The notes beneath the pieces are model-generated. The model was not told where the DNA came from and searched no databases. It was given only the letters and a program-made list of their open reading frames with translations. Of a DNA stretch of 64,000 nt, positions 1 to 9,175 are shown one piece after another; within the stretch, counting starts at the first letter, position 1, and each line of letters opens with the position of its first letter. The stretch comes from Chryseobacterium elymi (GTDB taxonomy: Bacteria > Bacteroidota > Bacteroidia > Flavobacteriales > Weeksellaceae), in assembly GCF_003385495.1 (NCBI RefSeq), contig NZ_QNUH01000002.1, positions 62,001 to 126,000 on the forward strand, written 5' to 3'. The translations under genes and the position numbers were made by a program.

Positions 1-524
1 AGGAACATCACTTTGCAATCTGTTGCAAATGATACGTTATCTATGTACCAAATATCTAATTCAAATTTCATCGTCCAGGAAATAGCATTTCTCCCATTTA
101 CCTGTGCCCAGCCTGTAATGCCGGGGCGTATATTGTGTCTTCGTTTTTGAGATTCACTGTACAAAGAGAGATATTGCGGCAACAGAGGTCTTGGTCCTAT
201 AATCGCCATGTCTCCTTTCAATACATTAATTAATTGTGGAAGCTCATCCAGGGAAGTCTGACGTATAAAACTTCCAACACGTGTTAAGCGTTCCGAATCG
301 GGCAGGTAATTACCCTTTCTATCTTTTTTATCATTCATCGTTTTAAACTTGATGATATTAAATATCTTCTCATTTAATCCGGGCCGGGCCTGCAAAAAGA
401 ATGGTTTGCCCTGATTTGCGAAATACAGCAAGACTGTGACAATAATGAAAACAGGTGATAACAAAATCAGCCCTATTAAAGCAATCAGAAAATCTATAAC
501 CCGTTTTAAAAAAAATTTATACAC
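1..524 (-). CDS. Initiating sugar transferase (bacterial sugar transferase family), 3' end outside window
   Basis: Reading the minus strand from a GTG at 522-524 gives about 174 residues. They begin with a hydrophobic segment (roughly residues 8-33), then a basic stretch and the family hallmarks: RVGSFIRQTSLDELPQ, GDMAIIGPRPLLP and RPGITGWAQVNGR. These are typical of the PglC/WcaJ family, which loads the first sugar-1-phosphate onto undecaprenyl phosphate at the inner membrane. The GTG start overlaps the last 8 bases of the preceding glycosyltransferase, so the two are probably translationally coupled. The protein runs off the left edge, so only its C-terminal end is missing. The family call is firm; the sugar used cannot be read. 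Confidence 0.9.
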   Translation of the reverse strand, partial: MYKFFLKRVIDFLIALIGLILLSPVFIIVTVLLYFANQGKPFFLQARPGLNEKIFNIIKFKTMNDKKDRKGNYLPDSERLTRVGSFIRQTSLDELPQLINVLKGDMAIIGPRPLLPQYLSLYSESQKRRHNIRPGITGWAQVNGRNAISWTMKFELDIWYIDNVSFATDCKVMF

Positions 525-1695
525 GATAATCTCTTTCTTTAATTAGTTTTTTGTATTCACTCAGTAAGGCGTTCCAAATAACAGATTGCTCGTAACGAGA
601 TTCTATCATTGGGCGGGCATTCATTTTTAATTTCTGATAATAATCAGTGTCCGATTTCATTTTTTCCATTGCTTCACCAAGCTTTTCACTGTTTTTGACC
701 GGAACTATTACTCCATTCTGGTCTTCTATAATAATTTCGTTGCATCCGTTGATATCGGAAACGATGCTCGGCAATCCCATTGCCCCTGCCTGCATCACAA
801 CATTTGGAAACCCTTCCCGGTAGCTTGGAAAGGCCAATACATCGGAAATAGCAAAATAAGGACGTACATCTTTCTGAAAACCTACAGATATGATATCTGG
901 GTTATTTTCAATTTCTCTTAATGTATCCGGATGCAGAGGATCCAGCTCCTGTTCCAGTGGGCCAACCAGTAATAATTTGGACTGACTCTGTGAATTTTCT
1001 TTCTTATTTATATAAGAAAAGGCTTTAACCAATTCATTAATTCCCTTGTCTCCTACCAAACGTCCTACAAAGACAAACACAAAATGTGCGTCTTCTATAT
1101 TCAATTCTTTTTTTAAAAGCGTTTTCTGTGCTTCTGTAACCTGGTCAGGCGAAAAATATGAAGTATCAATTCCATTGGACGACCCATTTCCAATTACTTT
1201 TAGCTTATATTTATCTGTATAATTATGCTCTAAGATATAATCAAATAATCCCTGTGAGTTTGGGTAGACTTTCGTAGCAGAAGCGTAAGTTAATTTTTCT
1301 ACAAACTCCAGAATCTTCCGTTTAGTTCCTGTTGCTTCCATAAGAGGAAGGCCGGCCACCGTATGTAAGCGATGGGGAATGCCTGCCATTCTTGCCGCGA
1401 GCATCCCTACAATACCGGCTTTAGGGGTATGGGTGTGAACGATCTGCGGTTTTTCTTTTTTCAAAAGCCTGTACGTACTCCATAAAGATTTCATGTCTTT
1501 AACGGGAGTCATCTGACGAGACATATCAATAGCAATAACTTCTATTTCCTCATCACTTTTCACCTCCTCCAGCTCTTTTCCAGGCGAAGAAACTCCTATT
1601 ACCTCAAAATATTCTGACATAAATCGATGTTGCCCTTTCAATAAGATCTTTAAAGAAAGTGGAATGGTTGTTATGCGTATTAATTTAGTTTTCAA
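517..1695 (-). CDS. Glycosyltransferase family 4 protein
   Basis: A 392-residue GT-B fold enzyme. The N-terminal acceptor domain carries VHTHTPKAGIVGMLAARMAG. The C-terminal donor domain has VGRLVGDKGINELVKAF followed by the E-x7-E region SYREGFPNVVMQAGAMG that binds the nucleotide sugar. It resembles the PglA/CapM branch, which adds the second sugar to the undecaprenyl-linked primer, and it sits directly before the initiating transferase. The only plausible start after the upstream in-frame stop is TTG at 1693-1695, because no ATG precedes the conserved start of the domain. The specific linkage is unknown. Confidence 0.9.
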   Translation of the reverse strand: MKTKLIRITTIPLSLKILLKGQHRFMSEYFEVIGVSSPGKELEEVKSDEEIEVIAIDMSRQMTPVKDMKSLWSTYRLLKKEKPQIVHTHTPKAGIVGMLAARMAGIPHRLHTVAGLPLMEATGTKRKILEFVEKLTYASATKVYPNSQGLFDYILEHNYTDKYKLKVIGNGSSNGIDTSYFSPDQVTEAQKTLLKKELNIEDAHFVFVFVGRLVGDKGINELVKAFSYINKKENSQSQSKLLLVGPLEQELDPLHPDTLREIENNPDIISVGFQKDVRPYFAISDVLAFPSYREGFPNVVMQAGAMGLPSIVSDINGCNEIIIEDQNGVIVPVKNSEKLGEAMEKMKSDTDYYQKLKMNARPMIESRYEQSVIWNALLSEYKKLIKERDYRV

Positions 1696-2292
1696 ATTCT
1701 TTAAATATTTGTTTACTATTTCTAATATCTGGAACTAATTAATAATTTCTCTTTATATCTTTTGTGTATTGTCTTTCTATTTTTGATGGCAAAGCATCGT
1801 ATATCGAAATAACAGCATTTATAATTCCTTATTTTGGGAATTTTTAAGATATTATATCACATACTATGAATCAGTTTTAAAATCCCACCTAGTTCACCTG
1901 GAATTCAGTTTGAAATCAATACTGTTTCAATATTCCGGAAGATCATAATTTTCTATTATGTCTTTGTGTATCTTCATTTTTTGTTGTAGAATATAACTCA
2001 ACCAGCTTATATCTAGAAATAAATATCTACTTGGAATGTAAAATCATAATGTTCCCAATAATTATTGATATACAATACCTGTAATATTTTAGTTTTTAAA
2101 TCTCACAAGTAATTTTATGTTTATATGGAAATCACTAATCTCTCTTTCCATTTTATGTATTTTTCTTTCCATATCTCTTTAAGCAAAAATCCGTCCATTA
2201 TCAACTTTTTGAACAAAAATGTTTTTATTTATACAATAAATATATTATGAATGATAATAATTTAAAATAAACAAATTATAAATCAGAAATAA
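1696..2292. other. AT-rich gap of about 600 bases with no gene
   Basis: No reading frame here looks like a protein and no strong hairpin is visible. The stretch separates the last two genes of the polysaccharide locus from the beta-helix gene, in a cluster where most genes overlap or nearly touch. It may hold a secondary promoter for the glycosyltransferase and sugar-transferase pair, but no convincing promoter was identified. It could equally be the scar of a lost gene. Confidence 0.4.
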
Positions 2293-3417
2293 TTATTGAT
2301 TATATTTTATCTTTTGCTGTGAAAACGTTTGTAATTCAGTTAATATTTTCTTATTCTCTTTATGATCTGATTTGAAATTATTTATCTGCAAATTGATATT
2401 ATCTAAAGATGCATTATCATATAAGTATCTGAAAGGTTTCTTATTATATTTCAAATCAACATTTTTAAGCATAATATTACCCTTTAAATATTTTTTTGTT
2501 TTAGACCTTCGATTAGAATAGGAGATTCCATTTGTAGAGTATAAATCTTTATAATTGTCAATAGAAATTTCGACATTATTAGCTTCCTGATCGCCTTTTA
2601 AATTATCTAAATAAAAAGACAATCCATTCAACTTGTTATTAAAAGTAGTTACCGATTTTAACGCAACATTTAATTTTTTATTTTGTTGTGTATTAGGTTC
2701 CATATCAATACCTGTTTGAGGATTTGCCCCATTAGAATTGGAAACAACCAAATTTTGTAATAATATATTATCACCACCAATAATTGAAATTCCATTCCGT
2801 CTATTATTATCAATGAGCCCCCCAATTATGCTTATATTACTTGAAAAAGTTTTACCTCCTATATAAATTCCGTCACCCCAACAGTCTTTAACAACAGCAT
2901 TATATATTTTTACATCAACAGCCTGATTGATACTGATACCCATTCCCCATTCTCCTTTTGTTCCTAAATGTTGATTTCTATCACCTATAACTTTTGCATT
3001 ATATATGCTTACATTTTTTTTATTATTAATACTTATAATGGCATACCCTGACCTCTCTGTTGGTTTTAACTTAAATTGAGAAGCATCGTCAAATAATAAC
3101 ACTGAATTGTTATTAAGCTTTATTCCTTTATCATTTATTAGCAGAGGAAAATTTGGTAATAATACTATTGAATTTTCATCTATTGCTTTCTGAACATATA
3201 TAGTGTAATCTTCAGACGCATCTTTACTGTAATTTTTAGGAAGTATATCAATAACTTTAAAAGCCTTGTCTTTGAGAGCATTCATTGATGAGGAAATATC
3301 CGTTGTTTTTACAAAAGAATCCGGCACATCCCTATACTTAAATTTGTCCTGCGCACAAGATAAATTAATTGACAATAGAAATGTTATGCAAAAAAAAGAT
3401 TTTATTACTTTTATCAT
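2293..3417 (-). CDS. Right-handed parallel beta-helix lipoprotein
   Basis: A 374-residue protein. It starts with a signal peptide ending in a lipobox-like INLSC with the cysteine near residue 21, so it is probably a lipoprotein. From about residue 95 onward it shows short repeated strands rich in N, G, I and V, such as NNSVLLF, VSIYNAKVIGDRN, VKIYNAVVKDCWGDGIYIGG and NISIIGGLIDNNRRNGISIIGG. These are the rungs of a pectate-lyase/GH28-like solenoid. Such folds bind or cleave polysaccharides. Its place between two GT4 genes suggests it acts on the capsule made here, but no catalytic acid pair could be assigned. It overlaps its upstream neighbour by 4 bases. Confidence 0.75.
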   Translation of the reverse strand: MIKVIKSFFCITFLLSINLSCAQDKFKYRDVPDSFVKTTDISSSMNALKDKAFKVIDILPKNYSKDASEDYTIYVQKAIDENSIVLLPNFPLLINDKGIKLNNNSVLLFDDASQFKLKPTERSGYAIISINNKKNVSIYNAKVIGDRNQHLGTKGEWGMGISINQAVDVKIYNAVVKDCWGDGIYIGGKTFSSNISIIGGLIDNNRRNGISIIGGDNILLQNLVVSNSNGANPQTGIDMEPNTQQNKKLNVALKSVTTFNNKLNGLSFYLDNLKGDQEANNVEISIDNYKDLYSTNGISYSNRRSKTKKYLKGNIMLKNVDLKYNKKPFRYLYDNASLDNINLQINNFKSDHKENKKILTELQTFSQQKIKYNQ

Positions 3418-4502
3418 AATTTACTATATATTTTTCGGTACTGATTTGCTATTTCTTTAATAGAAAAATCTTTTGATCTTATCAAGCATTTATCTGATAT
3501 TTGTTTATAAAAAGTATCATTTGTATGTAATTTATTAATCAATTCAGCCAAATATTCTTCTTTACCCTTATTAAATAATACTCCATAATGTTCAACAACT
3601 TCTGATAATCCGGGTACATCAGATGCTACCACAGGCTTATTACAAGCCATCCCTTCTACAGCAACAATTCCGAATCCTTCATAACGAGACGATACCACCA
3701 CTACATCACTCATTTTAACTAGCTCTGCTACATTGAATTGGTTACCTAAAAAAAGTACCCTACTTTCTAATTCTTTATTTTTTACAAGCTCTTTGCACGT
3801 TTCTAATTCCGGTCCATCTCCTACAAATATTGCTTTTACATTCGAGGGTAATAATGCAAGCGATCTGATTAAAGTAGGTTGATCTTTTGCAGTTCTAAAA
3901 CTTGCAACCTGTATCAAGACGAAATCTTTTTCAGACAAATTATATTTAATTCTGGAATAGGCCTTAGAATTATAAAACCTATTTAAATTGATTCCATTAT
4001 TTATCACCTCCATTTTTACCTTAAAATCTACCCCCAAATGTTTGATAAGATTCTTTTTTGTGGATTCTGAAATACAAATAATGAAATCCAGTCTAGAATA
4101 AATAAACTTTTCTATTTTTTTTAAATACCATTTAGTCCTTCTATTATTTTCAGTACTATGCTCAGTCAATATTATTTTTTGCTTTCTAAAAAAAAATAAA
4201 AGCCTATAAAATACTCCCCAATATATTGTAGGAAATAAATGTAGATGAATGATATCTGCATTTGCAAGCGCTTTATTCATAAGAAATGGCAATCGGATAT
4301 CATATAAACTTTTTGAAGAAACTACGTCAAGTTTTATTCTTTTATTAGCTTCTACTTCTTTTTTTAGTGATGTATCAATATCATCTAATAACAGTAAATG
4401 TATTTCGTCTGATTCCGTTTCAGATAATTCAGCACACAAATCAGCTACCAACCGCTCCGCACCACCTAATCTTAAACTATTTATAATATGATAAATTTTC
4501 AT
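3414..4502 (-). CDS. Glycosyltransferase family 4 protein
   Basis: A 362-residue GT-B glycosyltransferase. The N-terminus has the glycine-rich donor/acceptor loop HIINSLRLGGAERLVADL. The C-terminal half has IQVASFRTAKDQPTLIRSLA, VFVGDGPELE and SSRYEGFGIVAVEGMACNKP, the E-x7-E nucleotide-sugar site. The start overlaps the end of the polymerase gene by 26 bases, and the stop overlaps the beta-helix gene by 4, so it lies inside a tightly packed operon. It should add one sugar of the repeat unit on the cytoplasmic side of the membrane. Sugar and linkage cannot be predicted. Confidence 0.9.
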   Translation of the reverse strand: MKIYHIINSLRLGGAERLVADLCAELSETESDEIHLLLLDDIDTSLKKEVEANKRIKLDVVSSKSLYDIRLPFLMNKALANADIIHLHLFPTIYWGVFYRLLFFFRKQKIILTEHSTENNRRTKWYLKKIEKFIYSRLDFIICISESTKKNLIKHLGVDFKVKMEVINNGINLNRFYNSKAYSRIKYNLSEKDFVLIQVASFRTAKDQPTLIRSLALLPSNVKAIFVGDGPELETCKELVKNKELESRVLFLGNQFNVAELVKMSDVVVVSSRYEGFGIVAVEGMACNKPVVASDVPGLSEVVEHYGVLFNKGKEEYLAELINKLHTNDTFYKQISDKCLIRSKDFSIKEIANQYRKIYSKL

Positions 4503-5742
4503 TTTCTAATTTAATTTTATATAATGCCAGCCAATAAAAAATAAATACTATCCAATTGATGTCTAAAAGGCCTTTAAAATTCCCTATCAATAACAAAACC
4601 GTTAATAACCAAAGTAAAAGTTTAAAGCACTTATCATCTTTAAATCTTTTTATGTTATATCTTAAAATATAAAAATGCATTGAAAAATAAATCATTATCC
4701 CAAAAACCCCATAATAATATACAAGCCTAGAATATCCTATATCCGTATGCATATAAAAAGAGCCATTGTCATAATAAAACTGACCATCTCCTATTAATAC
4801 ACTTTTAAGATCGGTTGGAAATATTAACATAGCTTTTACTCCTTCTGTAGAATCTGTTTTTAATTCTCCGGAAGAAAAGAGGTTTATAAATACTTCAAAA
4901 GAATGTCGGAAAGAATTAGAAGTCATTAAACTATCTAAATTTACGGCTAAATAACTAAAAGCAATTACTCCAAAAACTGTAGCATAAATAATAATCTTAG
5001 GAAAGCTACTATAGTTCTTTTTGAGAATATAGCTAATAACCAGATATACAAAAGATAAGAAAATTCCTAAGAAAGCTACTCTCGCAATATAGATCCCGGT
5101 AATACAAATAAAAATATATACCAAAATCCACCACAATTTACCCCTTTTTAAAGAGTCTATTATATAGGCTGCAACCATCGTACCAATGGATGAAATAATC
5201 CCCCCTGAGAAAAATGTTCCAGCCCCGATCCCAATAAATCTTGTCCCAAATTTCACTACATTTCCCAGGGCATATTCAAACTTATCTCCGGTAGATTGTA
5301 AAGATGTAATTATCTCTAATAAACTAGGATTTAAAAACATCAATAATGCTAAAAAGTTGTGAAGAAAGATTGATAAAACAATTAATTTCAATGCATACAG
5401 CCTGTTTAGATTCACTCGAATAGCTAAATAATATGCACCAAATAAATAAAGAATGTTTTGCAGGGTATTACCAATAAAACGCGGATCAAAATAGCTATTT
5501 ACAACTGTTGTTAGTACTATCAGGAATATAGAAGTTAAACATAAAAGAAATATATGACCAAGTGATTTGGGCATTTCTATTTTTTTCTGACTAACAAAAA
5601 AGAAAAGACCAAGAAGACCAAGAAGTACTCTAGTTCTAAGAATAGATGGAAGAAAGACAAACGATACATTATATATAAAAAAGAAATATATCAGTATGTT
5701 CACTCCCTGTCTAATTATTGTATTAGCTTCTAATCTTCTCAT
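4477..5742 (-). CDS. Wzy-like O-antigen/capsule polymerase, integral membrane
   Basis: A 421-residue, strongly hydrophobic protein with about 10-12 predicted membrane segments. A longer hydrophilic loop around residues 290-335 contains TDSTEGVKAMLIFPTDLKSVLIGDG and YYYGVFG motifs, as seen in the periplasmic loop of O-antigen polymerases. Sequence conservation in this family is low, so the call rests on topology, length and position between glycosyltransferases and flippase. Wzy would join flipped repeat units in the periplasm. Ends overlap both neighbours (26 and 20 bases). An O-antigen ligase is an alternative. Confidence 0.75.
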   Translation of the reverse strand: MRRLEANTIIRQGVNILIYFFFIYNVSFVFLPSILRTRVLLGLLGLFFFVSQKKIEMPKSLGHIFLLCLTSIFLIVLTTVVNSYFDPRFIGNTLQNILYLFGAYYLAIRVNLNRLYALKLIVLSIFLHNFLALLMFLNPSLLEIITSLQSTGDKFEYALGNVVKFGTRFIGIGAGTFFSGGIISSIGTMVAAYIIDSLKRGKLWWILVYIFICITGIYIARVAFLGIFLSFVYLVISYILKKNYSSFPKIIIYATVFGVIAFSYLAVNLDSLMTSNSFRHSFEVFINLFSSGELKTDSTEGVKAMLIFPTDLKSVLIGDGQFYYDNGSFYMHTDIGYSRLVYYYGVFGIMIYFSMHFYILRYNIKRFKDDKCFKLLLWLLTVLLLIGNFKGLLDINWIVFIFYWLALYKIKLENENLSYYK

Positions 5743-6739
5743 TTATCAATTCATATATTCCAAAAAGGGTAAACATACTAAATGCTAACTTCAACAAATC
5801 TGTAAATCGCATTTTTTTTACATTAAATAATAAAATTTTAAGGTATCTTTTCCCTAAAACACGACTAACATTAAATTTGTTGTCAGGATAATTTGTTTTT
5901 AATTCTAAAGACAATTTCTTAAAAAAAGAAAGAATGTAATCCACTGAAAAATCTTCAAAATTGATATTCCTTATCTTATCTGATAATGATAAAATGTAAA
6001 TAAGATTCAATTCTTTTTGATCCAAAATAATGTTTTGTTCCTTTAAAGCCAGTTGCTGAATATTAGATATCGTTTTCTTTCTTTCTTCTACTTGGCTGGC
6101 TCCAATAGTGGTTTGACTATTTGGTGTATTTCTATAATATAATAGTGGCATTTTGAAATTATAGCCTTTACCATACTGTAATATTTTTATCCATAGTTGA
6201 TAGTCTTCAGCATACTTATAATCATTTTCAAAAAAAAGATTATTTTCTTTAATAATACTTGACCTGAACATTACCGCAGGATGGGTAAAAGGGGTACTAA
6301 AAATTGAATGTATCCTAATTGAGATATCATCAACAGGAAGTTTACTGAGATGAAAATCGGAAATATTCTGTGTAAATTCTTTTCTGGATGAACTGCATAT
6401 AATATATTCAGGGTTCTTTTCCATGAAATCTATCTGCATCTGAAAACGCGACAAGTGACAGATATCATCAGCGTCCATCCTAGCAATATATTTACCTTTA
6501 GATAATAATATTCCCTTATTTAAGGTTTCTATTAATCCTAAATTTTTTTCATTTTCAATATACTTTACCCTTTCATCCTTATAACTTAATATGATTTCTT
6601 TTGTAGAATCTGTAGACCCATCATTAATAATTAGTAATTCAAAATCTCCATAACTTTGTGAGAGTATACTGTCAACAGCAACTCTAAGATACTTTTCAGC
6701 ATTATAAGCTGGTAGAATTACGGAAATTTTAGTACTCAT
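5723..6739 (-). CDS. Glycosyltransferase family 2 protein
   Basis: A 338-residue GT-A enzyme with the classic N-terminus SVILPAYNAEKYL, the INDGSTDST nucleotide-binding motif and the metal-binding ARMDADDI (DXD-like) around residue 90. The acceptor side includes TPFTHPAVMFRSSII and EDYQLWIKI, typical of polysaccharide GT2 enzymes. A short amphipathic tail may touch the membrane. It overlaps the pyruvyltransferase gene by 11 bases and the polymerase by 20. It probably adds one residue of the repeat unit; donor unknown. Confidence 0.92.
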   Translation of the reverse strand: MSTKISVILPAYNAEKYLRVAVDSILSQSYGDFELLIINDGSTDSTKEIILSYKDERVKYIENEKNLGLIETLNKGILLSKGKYIARMDADDICHLSRFQMQIDFMEKNPEYIICSSSRKEFTQNISDFHLSKLPVDDISIRIHSIFSTPFTHPAVMFRSSIIKENNLFFENDYKYAEDYQLWIKILQYGKGYNFKMPLLYYRNTPNSQTTIGASQVEERKKTISNIQQLALKEQNIILDQKELNLIYILSLSDKIRNINFEDFSVDYILSFFKKLSLELKTNYPDNKFNVSRVLGKRYLKILLFNVKKMRFTDLLKLAFSMFTLFGIYELINEKIRS

Positions 6740-7721
6740 TTTTTACATAAAGTTTTACATTATTAAAATCTTTCAGCCATGCGTCGTAAAAATTTTTACT
6801 TTTTCCGTAAACATTATCTAGAATTACAACTTCTCTATCCAGTAGGATGCTAAGAATTAAACCATGCAAGCGGGTTGTATATACTTTATTATATTCATTA
6901 ATAAATTCCTTCCCCCGGTTAATATGCAGATCCATTCCATTCTTCTTTTTCAGTCCATATGCGTTATCTATCATTAAAGATAAAACAGGTACATGCTTTA
7001 TGACTTTTGAAAGCTTTCCATCTAAAGCTTCTACATAATTGGTTAAAGTATTCATCCTGCTTGAGGTTGAATTATAGGTTGGCCAATCCTGTATATGATA
7101 TTCACCTTCAATACTATCCTGAAAAGAATCTTTACTTGCTTCTGCATCAGTTCTGTTCAGATATAAACTTTTAGTTTCAGCAGGATTACTCTTTATATCA
7201 GAATCAAAATTTAAAAAGAAAGCCATATCTGGTGTCAATTTTAATTTTTCTTCATTAAAATTCACTTTTAAAATGTCATACGAAACAAAATCCCTTACAA
7301 AAACATACAAATCATTATGTCTATTGAAAATAGCAAAATCTCTTTTTAGATTTGCCTCGTTATTATAATGTACTGTTTGAGGCAAAACAATAATCCTATT
7401 ATTAGGAAAGTTTTCAATTATATATCTTTTGAAACTTTGACTTGATTCATAAATGTCTCCAAAATTCCCTCCTCCATGTAATAAAATAATGGTTTTTTCA
7501 GATTTTACAACATTTTTCTTGAATGTATATCTATTGTATTGTCCAATACATTTATACTCTAATTCTTTAAAAAACTCTAATTCTCCTTTCCAAATTAAAG
7601 AATCTCCAATATTCCTATGATTAGGAATATCCAACAAAATAAAATCATTATTAATGAGTGGAGTAAGCTGAGTAGATATTATATTTTTTAGTTTTTCTAT
7701 ATTTTCTTTATTGGAATTCAT
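6729..7721 (-). CDS. Polysaccharide pyruvyl transferase family protein
   Basis: A 330-residue protein with the family signatures NHRNIGDSLIWKGE near the N-terminus, LLHGGGNFGDIYESS in the first half, FVRDFVSYDIL in the middle and TTRLHGLILSILL near the C-terminus. Members such as CsaB and the Eps pyruvyltransferases put ketal pyruvate from phosphoenolpyruvate on sugars; some relatives act as other glycan transferases. The gene starts 2 bases after the flippase stop, so it is co-transcribed. Inference: the repeat unit may be pyruvylated, adding negative charge. Confidence 0.82.
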   Translation of the reverse strand: MNSNKENIEKLKNIISTQLTPLINNDFILLDIPNHRNIGDSLIWKGELEFFKELEYKCIGQYNRYTFKKNVVKSEKTIILLHGGGNFGDIYESSQSFKRYIIENFPNNRIIVLPQTVHYNNEANLKRDFAIFNRHNDLYVFVRDFVSYDILKVNFNEEKLKLTPDMAFFLNFDSDIKSNPAETKSLYLNRTDAEASKDSFQDSIEGEYHIQDWPTYNSTSSRMNTLTNYVEALDGKLSKVIKHVPVLSLMIDNAYGLKKKNGMDLHINRGKEFINEYNKVYTTRLHGLILSILLDREVVILDNVYGKSKNFYDAWLKDFNNVKLYVKNEY

Positions 7722-7723
7722 AC

Positions 7724-9133
7724 TTATTTTTTTAGAAAATTTAATTTATTAAAGGTATTCTTTAAAATATCTTTATTAAAGTAACTGAACAAGATAAGAG
7801 ACAGTACCGTTAATGATATCGAAACTAGGTGATTACTATTTAAATACAATACGATAATTATACTAAAAACTAATAATAGCTGTATGATTAAAGACTTAAT
7901 ATCTATATCTAATTTCAAGATTTTTGCAGTCTGTTTATATCTTACGATAAACATAACAAAGAAGCTTACGAGTGTACCCAAGGCAGGTGCATACAGACCA
8001 ATATGCTTAATAAAAAGTAGTGAAACAAATAAATTAATTAATGCTCCTAGTACGCTGGTAATAAAAATACCCTTCGTTGATTTAGTTTTCAAATAAATAG
8101 CCCCTAAAAAGCCGGCGATTGATGAAAAACAAGAACCTATATACAAAAGAGTTGCGTATTTCCAAGATTCATAAAATTTTGAATCAAAAAGGACCTCGGT
8201 AATTAATGGTGTGGCTGCTATCAAAATCATTGATAAACCAATATTCACAGATATATACTTATTGAATAGTTTTGAGAAAAAAGGGTTATTAGGATCATTT
8301 GCAGAAATTGCCATATCTTGCCAAGCCAACATAAAAACGGTATTAAATATCGTTAAAATAGCGGGTAACCTTGCGGAAATTGCATAAATACCATTATCTT
8401 CTATTGTTAAAAAATTTAGGATAATATACCTGTCTGAGGCATTAATGACCCACCAGCTTATAGAATTCAATATTAATGGAACAGAATAAAACAGAATTTG
8501 TTTTTGTACCTGATAGTTAATTTTTATATCAAGATATTTCTTAAATAGAAAATTTACTTTTAACAACATCAATAAAACTGCAATAAAATTACTTACAAAA
8601 AGTGCATAAAAAATACCCTGAACCTTATTTGTAAATATATCTGTCAGTAAGAAAAGTAAACTAAAAGAAAATATAAAAAAACTATTTATAATCCCTATAA
8701 AAGAATAGTACCTCGTTAACCCCAATCCTCTTAATATTTGCTGAAAAAAAGGTAATAAACACGAGCTTAGGATCAACAATGATAATTCTTTTTGATAAGG
8801 AATTTGATAAAACAATCCCGCTAGATAAAGTAATAACTCAAAGCTTATAAAAGATGTCAACAATAAAATACTGCATTGTTTAAATGTATCACCTATATGA
8901 TTTTCTTTTTTATTTTCTTTATCCAGAAACCACCGATAAACGGCCTCATTCATCTGTAAAGACACAAAAGGAACCAATAAATTGACGGTTGTTAGAATTA
9001 AGTCATACTCTCCTAATTCTTTTTTGGAAAGATAAAAGGAATAAATAGGAATTAATAGAAAAGATAAAATCTTAGATCCAAAATTACCAATTGTATATAT
9101 TAATGTACTTTTTACTAAAGTATTACTATCCAT
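7724..9133 (-). CDS. Wzx-like oligosaccharide flippase (MATE/MOP superfamily)
   Basis: A 469-residue protein with about 12-14 membrane helices. The N-terminus LVKSTLIYTIGNFGSKILSF and the following YSFYLSKKELGEYDLI are the typical opening of RfbX/Wzx-type exporters. It would flip the undecaprenyl-linked repeat unit from cytoplasm to periplasm, handing it to the polymerase encoded three genes downstream. It is separated by only 2 bases from the pyruvyltransferase gene and by 42 from the dehydrogenase upstream, consistent with one operon. Confidence 0.9.
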   Translation of the reverse strand: MDSNTLVKSTLIYTIGNFGSKILSFLLIPIYSFYLSKKELGEYDLILTTVNLLVPFVSLQMNEAVYRWFLDKENKKENHIGDTFKQCSILLLTSFISFELLLYLAGLFYQIPYQKELSLLILSSCLLPFFQQILRGLGLTRYYSFIGIINSFFIFSFSLLFLLTDIFTNKVQGIFYALFVSNFIAVLLMLLKVNFLFKKYLDIKINYQVQKQILFYSVPLILNSISWWVINASDRYIILNFLTIEDNGIYAISARLPAILTIFNTVFMLAWQDMAISANDPNNPFFSKLFNKYISVNIGLSMILIAATPLITEVLFDSKFYESWKYATLLYIGSCFSSIAGFLGAIYLKTKSTKGIFITSVLGALINLFVSLLFIKHIGLYAPALGTLVSFFVMFIVRYKQTAKILKLDIDIKSLIIQLLLVFSIIIVLYLNSNHLVSISLTVLSLILFSYFNKDILKNTFNKLNFLKK

Positions 9134-9175
9134 TATTATTAATTGTTAATAAATATTGATTTAGTTCATATTTGT

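Noticed and set aside
1696-2292. Hidden gene or IS remnant in the AT-rich gap
   Set aside because: All frames are broken by frequent stops and no terminal inverted repeats were seen.
3266-3460. 64-codon plus-strand frame
   Set aside because: It lies over the start of the beta-helix gene on the other strand and has no codon or motif support; treated as a shadow.
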